Below are positions 58,482 through 64,000 of a DNA stretch of 64,000 nucleotides, one piece after another. The first letter of the stretch is position 1; every line of letters begins with the position of its first letter. This DNA is from Nakamurella flava. GTDB lineage: Bacteria; Actinomycetota; Actinomycetes; Mycobacteriales; Nakamurellaceae. A model generated the notes under the pieces. That model was not told the origin of the DNA. It searched no databases and worked only from the letters and a program-made list of their open reading frames with translations. The position numbers were made by a program, and so were the translations under genes. The stretch lies in contig NZ_SZZH01000005.1 in NCBI RefSeq assembly GCF_005298075.1, forward strand, positions 124,001-188,000, in the 5' to 3' direction.

Positions 58482-60010
58482 GCCCGCACAGCCTGCCGCG
58501 GCTCGGCCGCGGTGTCACGTGCCGGCGCGCCGTGGCAGAGGGTTCCGCGGGCCCGGAGCCGCTGGGCCAGCGCCGGGGTGATGCCCCGGTAGTCCTGCGG
58601 GCAGATCGGCAGCAGCCACTGCTTGGCCCGGGTCAGCGCGCCGACGTTGATGCCGACGTCGGAGAGCACCTCGTCGATGTTGTGCACCGAGAACGGGATG
58701 ACGTTGGTGCCGCGGGCGTGCTTGCCGCGGGTGCGTTCCCGCATCCAGGCCAGCCGTTCGGTGACGCGCGCGAGCATCACCTCGCGACTGGGAAGCGTGT
58801 GGTTGCCGCCGAGCAGCGAGCCGATCCAGATGGCGGACACCTCGGCCGACAGCGGCGAGAAGAACGACGAGTTGTACCCGGCGAAGCTGAGGTCCGGCAC
58901 GTTGACCGGGTGGATCTGCCGGTACAGCAGGAAGTCGCCGTTGTCGTCGGTGAGCTGGTCCACGACATCGGCGGGCAGGCAGGGGATGTCCTGCGTCCAG
59001 CCAGTGGCGGCGACGACGACGTCGACCGGGATCTGTTCACCGGAGCCCAGTTCGGCGTAGGCGCGGCCGTCCCGCTCGACGAACCGGCGGATGATGCTCT
59101 CCCGCTTGACGGTGATCGAGCCGTCGGCGACGCCCTCGAAGAATCCTTCGGAGACCAGCGAGACGGTGGACCGGGCGATGTCGGCGAAGCGGCCGTGCGG
59201 CAGCAGCCCGATCTTCTTGAGTCCGAGCTGGCCGGTGGTGACCTTCTCCACGCTGCCCAGCATCTGGTTGGCCATCATCGAGTTCCGCGCGTGCAGCACC
59301 TTCTCCGGCCCGGAGATGACGCGATAGCGGAACAGTCCCTCGCCGAGGCGGGTGAGCATCAGGTACTTGTAGTTGACGATGCCCTTGATCTTGCGGGGCA
59401 TCTTCCAGAGCAGTTCGCGGGCGACCACGGTGGTGGAAGCGGCGACCTTGGAGATCTCGACGGTGACGTCGCAGGCCGACTTGCCGTAGCCGAGCACGAT
59501 GACGTTCTTGCCGCGCACCTGCTCACGGTCGTGCCAGTCGCTGCCGGGAATGATCTGCCCGCCCAGCTTCTCGAACAGGTCGGCGCCCGGGATGGTCGGG
59601 ATGAACGGGCGGGAGAAGATCCCGCTGGCCATCACCAGGTGGTCGACGTGCTCGGTGCCGGCGGCGGTGGTGACGTTCCAGCCGCCGCCCGGTACGGGGG
59701 CGGCGTGGGTGACCTCGGTGCCCAGCCGCAGCAGCGGCCGCAGCCCGAACTTCTGGGCGTAGGACTCCAGGTAGGCCTGCACCTGTTCGCCTGCCGGCCA
59801 TTCCGGGTAGTCGGCCGGCATGGCCAGGTCGGACAACGAGTAGGTGCCCTTGTCGTTCTGCGTCTTCAAGCCCGGGTAACGGCGCGTGGCGCTCCACACG
59901 CCACCGACGTCCGGGGCCTTCTCGTAGACGACGACGTCGTGCCCGAGTTCGGTCAGGACCTTGGCGGACGACAGGCCGGCGAACCCGGCCCCCACGATGG
60001 CGATCTTCAT
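58478..60010 (-). CDS. Flavin-containing monooxygenase-like protein
   Basis: FMO-like NADPH/FAD monooxygenase of 510 residues. FAD motif IVGAGFAGLSSAKVL at the N-terminus, NADPH motif VLGYGKSACDVTVE near 180, and a VVAATGWTQDIP segment near 335. The Baeyer-Villiger fingerprint (FxGxxxHxxxW) is not intact, so N-, S- or C-hydroxylation is more likely. It is between an SDR gene (11 bases upstream) and the CrtI-like gene (overlap). Joint action on one alcohol/ketone-containing compound is an inference from the operon. Confidence 0.85.
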   Translation of the reverse strand: MKIAIVGAGFAGLSSAKVLTELGHDVVVYEKAPDVGGVWSATRRYPGLKTQNDKGTYSLSDLAMPADYPEWPAGEQVQAYLESYAQKFGLRPLLRLGTEVTHAAPVPGGGWNVTTAAGTEHVDHLVMASGIFSRPFIPTIPGADLFEKLGGQIIPGSDWHDREQVRGKNVIVLGYGKSACDVTVEISKVAASTTVVARELLWKMPRKIKGIVNYKYLMLTRLGEGLFRYRVISGPEKVLHARNSMMANQMLGSVEKVTTGQLGLKKIGLLPHGRFADIARSTVSLVSEGFFEGVADGSITVKRESIIRRFVERDGRAYAELGSGEQIPVDVVVAATGWTQDIPCLPADVVDQLTDDNGDFLLYRQIHPVNVPDLSFAGYNSSFFSPLSAEVSAIWIGSLLGGNHTLPSREVMLARVTERLAWMRERTRGKHARGTNVIPFSVHNIDEVLSDVGINVGALTRAKQWLLPICPQDYRGITPALAQRLRARGTLCHGAPARDTAAEPRQAVRA

Positions 60011-60021
60011 GACGGTGCCTC

Positions 60022-60807
60022 TCACTCGCTCAACTGCGGGATGGCGGGGACGGTCCGCTCGGGACCGATCGCGGAGTAGCCGCCGTCGGCGGCCCAGTCG
60101 GCGCCGGTGACCACCGAGGCGTCGTCGGAGACCAGGAACGCGACGACGTGGCCGATCTCGGCGCCGTCCCCGACCCGGCCGGTCAGGTGGAACGGGGCGG
60201 CGACCCGGTCGGTCTTGGCGCGGTCGCCGCCGGAGAGGTCGTCCATGATCTTCGACCAGGTCCAGCCCGGGCTGACCGAGTTGACCCGGATGCCGTCGGC
60301 CGCGAAGTCCAGCGCCATCGACCGGGTCAGCTGGACGATGGCGGCCTTGGACGCCGGATACACCCAGCGGCCGGTCTGGCCGACCTTGCTGGAAATGGAC
60401 GTGAAGTTGACGACCGCCGCGTGCTCGCTGGCCTTCAGGTACGGGTGGGCGTGCCGGACGGTCTCCACCGCGCTGACCAGGTTGACGTTCAACGCGGTCA
60501 GCCAGTCCTGACGGCTGGTCCCGAACCCGTTGTCCAGGTAGGTGGCGGCCAGATTGACCACGATGTCGATGCCCCCGAACCGCTCGGCGGTGGTGGCCAC
60601 CAACGCGGCCAGCGCGGCGTCGTCAGTGATGTCGGTGCGGACGAAGACGACATCGCTACCGAGCTTCTCAGCGGCCACCCCGCCGGCCTCGTCGACGTCG
60701 GCGACCACGACGCGGGCCCCGGCGCGGGCCAGTGCGCCGACGACGCCGTGGGCGAGCAGGGTGGCGCCGCCGGTGACGATGGCGGTGCGACCGGACAGGT
60801 CGGGCAT
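60022..60807 (-). CDS. Short-chain dehydrogenase/reductase
   Basis: Classical SDR of 261 residues. Cofactor site TGGATLLAHGVV (a variant of TGxxxGxG in which one Gly is Leu-Ala), DITDDAA for the adenine site, NLAATYLDNGF for the NxAG position, catalytic Ser in NFTSISSKVG and Tyr-Lys in VYPASKAA. It oxidises or reduces an alcohol/ketone with NAD(P). First gene of the SDR-FMO-CrtI-like operon. The ATG at 60807 leads directly into the fold; the frame further upstream is not protein-like. Confidence 0.88.
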   Translation of the reverse strand: MPDLSGRTAIVTGGATLLAHGVVGALARAGARVVVADVDEAGGVAAEKLGSDVVFVRTDITDDAALAALVATTAERFGGIDIVVNLAATYLDNGFGTSRQDWLTALNVNLVSAVETVRHAHPYLKASEHAAVVNFTSISSKVGQTGRWVYPASKAAIVQLTRSMALDFAADGIRVNSVSPGWTWSKIMDDLSGGDRAKTDRVAAPFHLTGRVGDGAEIGHVVAFLVSDDASVVTGADWAADGGYSAIGPERTVPAIPQLSE

Positions 60808-60931
60808 GGGTGGGCCTCCGTTCCCTCCACGCGGGCGGCGACCGCGCGTGATGGGAGGGGACGCTAGGTCCGGGCACCGGTGACGGACTATCCGTGCGAC
60901 GCGGTGGTCGTCCGCGGAACGCGACCAGGAC

Positions 60932-61630
60932 TCAGGTGATCCGGCGGTGGACGGGCTCGGCGGTCGCCGGAGGTTCACCGACCTCGTCCACGGTGTGACC
61001 GGTGCACGCCCGGGCGGTGACCGTCGCCCGCTCGATCCGGGCGACGGTGAACCACCGCATCGCGTCACGGAGGCGGCACCAGCCGATGAGGTACCACTGG
61101 CCGTGGCGGGCGGCGAAGAGCACCGGCTCGACGTCACGGGTGGTCGTGGTGCCGTCCGGCGCGGTGTAACGGAGACGGACGATCCGCTGGTCGGCCATCG
61201 CCTGCTCGATGGCCGATCGGACGGCCCGGGGAGCGGCCGCCGGGGCGTCGACCCAAACCCTTCCGGCGAGATCATCGGCGCGGGAACGGGTTCCGGGGTC
61301 CAGCACGTCGACGATCTTGCGAACGGCGGCTGCGGCCAGGTCGGCGTACGGTGCATCGGCCGCGGCGGACACCGCCGCCATGAGGGCCACCGCCTGGGCG
61401 GGCGAAAGAGTGACGGGCGGCAGGGAAGCGCCGGCGGCCAGCCCGTAGCCGCCGCCCGGACCCGGTCGGGACCAGATCGGGGCGCCGCTGCTCTCCAGCG
61501 CGGCGAGGTCCCGCTTGACGGTCCGCACGGAGACGCCGAACTCGGCGGCCAGGTACTCCGCCGAACACCCCCGCTGGCCGTGCCGGCGCAGGGTCTCGGA
61601 CAGCGCGAGCAGGCGTTCGGTGCGCTTCAC
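60932..61630 (-). CDS. YafY-type HTH/WYL-domain transcriptional regulator
   Basis: Regulator of 232 residues with an N-terminal HTH_11 (ERLLALSETLRRHGQRGCSAEYLAAEFGVSVRTVKRDL split over residues 4-41) and a WYL ligand-binding domain (RIVRLRYTAPDG; GQWYLIGWCRLRDAMRWF). WYL domains sense nucleic acid or small ligands. It is divergent from an alpha/beta hydrolase gene with a TGACAC-N5-GTGTCA palindrome between, its likely operator. GTG start at 61630. Confidence 0.88.
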   Translation of the reverse strand: MKRTERLLALSETLRRHGQRGCSAEYLAAEFGVSVRTVKRDLAALESSGAPIWSRPGPGGGYGLAAGASLPPVTLSPAQAVALMAAVSAAADAPYADLAAAAVRKIVDVLDPGTRSRADDLAGRVWVDAPAAAPRAVRSAIEQAMADQRIVRLRYTAPDGTTTTRDVEPVLFAARHGQWYLIGWCRLRDAMRWFTVARIERATVTARACTGHTVDEVGEPPATAEPVHRRIT

Positions 61631-61653
61631 CCCTGGACACCTCCCCCGATTAG

Positions 61654-61670
61654 TGACACAGATGGTGTCA
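61654..61670. promoter_or_regulatory. Probable WYL-regulator operator
   Basis: TGACAC-AGATG-GTGTCA, a perfect 6-bp inverted repeat in the 74-base divergent gap between the WYL regulator and the alpha/beta hydrolase, 35 bases before the hydrolase ATG. Its position suits control of both genes. Confidence 0.65.
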
Positions 61671-61704
61671 TACCGCTGTCCTCGTCGGCTGCGAGAGTCG
61701 GGGC

Positions 61705-62442
61705 ATGGCCACCACACCGTTGCGCCCGCCCGTCGTCCTCGTCGCCGGTCACTGGCTGGGCGGCTGGGCCTGGGACCAGGTCGTCGCACACCTCGTCGAC
61801 GGGGGCCGCCCCGTCGTCGCCCTGACCTTGCCCGGGCTGTCGGCCGACGATCCGGAGCGCACGACGCGTACCCTCGACGACCAGGCGGCGGCGATCGTCG
61901 ACACGATCCGCGGGCCCGAGATCGCCGGCCAAGGAGTCGTTCTCGTCGCACACAGCGGCGCGAACGCGCCCGTCAGCATCGTCCTCGACCGGCACCCAGA
62001 GCTGGTCCGGCGAGTCGTGTGGGTCGACTCCGGTCCGGTCGCCGCCGGGACGGTCTTCGCCCCGGACCTGCCCGAGGCGGTCACCGAGCTGCCGCTGCCG
62101 CCCTTTGACGTTCTCGGCCAGCAGGCCAGCCTGGCGGGGCTCAGCGAGGCGGACCTCGAACGGTTCCGCGCCCGCGCCGTGCCCGAACCCGCCGCCGCGC
62201 TCCGGCAGGCGATAGAGCTCACGAACCCGGCCCGCCACCGGGTGCCGACGACCCTGGTCTGCTGCTCGCTAGCCGGAGACCGGATGCTGGAGTTGGCCCG
62301 GGCGGGTCATCCGATGTTCGCGCCCGTCACGGCCCTGGAGGACCTGGAGCTGGTCGATCTGCCGACCGGGCACTGGCCGATGTGGAGCCGGCCCCGGGAC
62401 CTGGCCCGCGTCATCGACGCCGCCGCCCGGCGAGTCAGCTGA
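61705..62442 (+). CDS. Alpha/beta hydrolase
   Basis: Alpha/beta-fold hydrolase of 245 residues. Oxyanion region VLVAGHWLGGWAWDQV, nucleophile elbow VAHSGANAP (Ser about 94), acid residue in the VTALEDLELVDLP segment and catalytic His in TGHWPMWSRP. Esterase or related activity, substrate unknown. Regulation by the divergent WYL repressor is probable. Its stop overlaps the 3' end of the convergent CoA ligase gene by 8 bases. Confidence 0.88.
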   Translation: MATTPLRPPVVLVAGHWLGGWAWDQVVAHLVDGGRPVVALTLPGLSADDPERTTRTLDDQAAAIVDTIRGPEIAGQGVVLVAHSGANAPVSIVLDRHPELVRRVVWVDSGPVAAGTVFAPDLPEAVTELPLPPFDVLGQQASLAGLSEADLERFRARAVPEPAAALRQAIELTNPARHRVPTTLVCCSLAGDRMLELARAGHPMFAPVTALEDLELVDLPTGHWPMWSRPRDLARVIDAAARRVS

Positions 62443-64000
62443 CCGGTCCGGACGCCATCCGACGCAGCTGGAAATGCTGCACCTTCCCGCTGGTGTTGCG
62501 CGGCAGGGCGGCGCAGAACCGGATGTCTCGCGGATATTTGTAGGGCGCCAGCCGCGCCTTCACGTGGTCCTGCAGGGCGCGCACCAGCTCGGGTGACTCG
62601 GGGACCCCGGGGCGCAGCACGACGAACGCGCAGACCACCGATCCGCGGTCGGGGTCGGGGCGGCCGATGACGGCGCATTCCACGACGTCGGGGTGGGTGT
62701 GCAGCGCCGCCTCCACCTCGGGCGCCCCGATGTTGTAGCCGGAGGACACGATCATGTCGTCGGTCCGGGCGCAGTAGTAGAAGTAGCCGTCCTCGTCGCG
62801 GCGGAAGGTGTCACCGGTGACGTTCCACCCGTGCTGGACGTAGGTGGTCTGGCGGGAATCAGCGAGGTAGCGGCAGCCGACCGGGCCGATCACCGCCAGT
62901 CGCCCCTCGACCCCGGGCGGGAGTTCCTGCCTGTCGGGACCGAGGATCGCGGCCCGGTAGCCGGGCAGCGGACGCCCCGTGGCGCCGCGCCGCACCTTGT
63001 CCCCGGCGGCCGAGATGAAGATGTGCAGCAGTTCGGTGCCGCCGATCCCGTCGACCACGTCGATGCCGAGGGCCCGCAGCTCGTCCCACGTCTCGAGGGT
63101 GATGTGCTCACCCGCACTGACCGCCATCCGCAGGCCGCGCAGCTGATCACCCTGACCCGCCTTCAGGATCTGCCGGTATGCGGTCGGGGCGGTGGCCAGC
63201 ACCGTGACCCCCTGCTCCGCCACCACGCCGGCCAGGTCCGCCGGGGCGATCGCATCGGTCAGCAGGGCGCAGGCGCCCGCGCGCAACGGGAACACGACGA
63301 GCATGCCGAGGCCGAAGGTGAAGGCGAAAGGTGCCGTGCAGGCGACGATGTCATCCGGAGTGAGCTGCAGGATCGTCCGGCCGAACGTCGCGTCGATCGA
63401 CAACAGGTCGCGGTGGAAGTGGGTGGTGATCTTGGGGACGCCGGTGGTGCCCGATGTCGGGCAGAACAACGCCACGTCGTCGCCGGCGGTGTCGACCGCG
63501 ACGAAGCCGCCGGTTTTCCCCTCGACCCGACGGAGCAGGTCGTCGTCGCTCGCACCGCCCATCGGCACGATCACCAGCCCCGGGGCCGCCTCGTCCCGCA
63601 CGGTCTCGACGTCGGCCAGGAACCGGTGCTCGACCAGGGCGATCACCGGCCGGGTCGCGGCCATCACCGGCCTCAGCTCACCGGCCCGCAGCGCCGCGAA
63701 CACCGTCGTGGCGATCCCGCCGGCCTTCAGCGTGGCCAACCAGGCCGCCACCATCCACGGTGTGTTGGGCGACCGCAGCAACACCCGGTTGCCCGGCCGG
63801 AGCCCGAGATCCTCGACCAGGACCTCGGCGATCTGGTCGACGCGCTGCTGCAGCTCGCCGTACGTCCACATCTCGCCCTGGGGGGTGCGCAGTGCGGGCC
63901 GGTCGGGGCCGAGCCGGGCGATGGTGGCGTCGAGGATCGCGACGGCCGCGTTCACCCGCTCCGGATGCACCAGCTCCGGGGTGGTGAACTCCAGGACCGG
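62435..64000 (-). CDS. Benzoate/2-aminobenzoate-CoA ligase family protein (5' end beyond window)
   Basis: Acyl-CoA synthetase that activates an aromatic acid with ATP and CoA. Motifs in order: P-loop CPTSGTTGVPK, IGGTELLHIF, the GDTFRRDEDGYFYYCARTDDMIVSSGYNIG block, and the C-terminal catalytic Lys region NTSGKVQ. It resembles the benzoate-CoA/2-aminobenzoate-CoA ligase group. An in-frame GTG at 63970 could be mistaken for the start, but the frame continues to the edge with family-like sequence (LEFTTPELVHPERVNAA), so about 25 or more N-terminal residues lie outside. It fits with iorAB and the cyclase as aromatic catabolism. Confidence 0.85.
   Translation of the reverse strand, partial: PVLEFTTPELVHPERVNAAVAILDATIARLGPDRPALRTPQGEMWTYGELQQRVDQIAEVLVEDLGLRPGNRVLLRSPNTPWMVAAWLATLKAGGIATTVFAALRAGELRPVMAATRPVIALVEHRFLADVETVRDEAAPGLVIVPMGGASDDDLLRRVEGKTGGFVAVDTAGDDVALFCPTSGTTGVPKITTHFHRDLLSIDATFGRTILQLTPDDIVACTAPFAFTFGLGMLVVFPLRAGACALLTDAIAPADLAGVVAEQGVTVLATAPTAYRQILKAGQGDQLRGLRMAVSAGEHITLETWDELRALGIDVVDGIGGTELLHIFISAAGDKVRRGATGRPLPGYRAAILGPDRQELPPGVEGRLAVIGPVGCRYLADSRQTTYVQHGWNVTGDTFRRDEDGYFYYCARTDDMIVSSGYNIGAPEVEAALHTHPDVVECAVIGRPDPDRGSVVCAFVVLRPGVPESPELVRALQDHVKARLAPYKYPRDIRFCAALPRNTSGKVQHFQLRRMASGPVS

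Noticed and set aside
58478-60010. FMO gene as a Baeyer-Villiger monooxygenase
   Set aside because: The FxGxxxHxxxW fingerprint is not present at the expected place between the two nucleotide-binding motifs.
62435-63970. CoA ligase starting at the GTG at 63970
   Set aside because: The frame is open to 64000 with residues typical of the family N-terminus, so the gene is cut by the window.

Overview
The window is about 70% GC and densely packed, with frequent GTG/TTG starts, ATGA/GTGA stop-start overlaps and few gaps. The gene content points to a high-GC actinomycete (Actinomycetota): an EtfD-like membrane Fe-S reductase, an IdeR-type iron box, a DUF4012 protein, a bifunctional-type Dcd, CsbD and MHS/CUT2 transporters. 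A Nakamurella- or Frankia-like relative is only a guess. Apart from the 297-base divergent promoter region at 1301-1597, no gap approaches 300 bases.

Layout. 0-6 kb: start of a DUF4012 membrane protein, two tandem GAF-type sensor kinases (the second has lost its phospho-acceptor His and carries a C-terminal receiver), and a lower-GC DUF6492 glycosyltransferase-like gene. 6-16 kb (minus): carotenoid oxygenase, a membrane protein, a large LuxR-type ATPase regulator, then a two-component system tightly coupled to an orphan TAXI binding lipoprotein, downstream of an MHS transporter. 16-28 kb: oligo-1,6-glucosidase and CinA, DAG-kinase-like protein, IdeR-box-controlled siderophore-binding lipoprotein, MscS channel, an FGGY kinase/phosphatase/2-hydroxyacid dehydrogenase operon, and CsbD. 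Two cassettes of about 1.15-1.17 kb (18.1-19.3 and 23.2-24.3 kb), each a DUF559/Vsr-like nuclease gene between a pair of long palindromes, sit between these genes.

28-30 kb holds a strong retron candidate: a 509-residue reverse transcriptase (YADD, VTG) with a long N-terminal extension. Its start is preceded by a segment of about 172 nt bounded by perfect 16-bp inverted repeats that match the a1/a2 arms of an msr-msd RNA. 30-32 kb is etfD-like.

32.3-46.6 kb is a LacI-controlled catabolic locus. A ten-gene minus-strand operon (LacI regulator, CUT2 ABC importer with two permeases, phosphotriesterase-family hydrolase, acetamidase/formamidase-family protein, amidotransferase-like protein, NAD-dependent 2-hydroxyacid dehydrogenase, FAD/Fe-S dehydrogenase) faces a divergent ketoglutarate-semialdehyde-type dehydrogenase. 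Together they suggest uptake and oxidation of a sugar-acid, lactone or amide substrate that cannot be named from sequence.

46.6-64 kb: dcd, tRNA-Gly(CCC), iorBA (indolepyruvate:ferredoxin oxidoreductase), a kynurenine-formamidase-like cyclase, an AraC regulator divergent from a flavin reductase/LLM monooxygenase pair, an AbiE toxin-antitoxin operon with a palindromic operator over its start codon, a redox operon (SDR, FMO, CrtI-like), a WYL regulator divergent from an alpha/beta hydrolase, and the 3' part of a benzoate/2-aminobenzoate-CoA ligase. This end looks aromatic-catabolic, with a defence module inserted.
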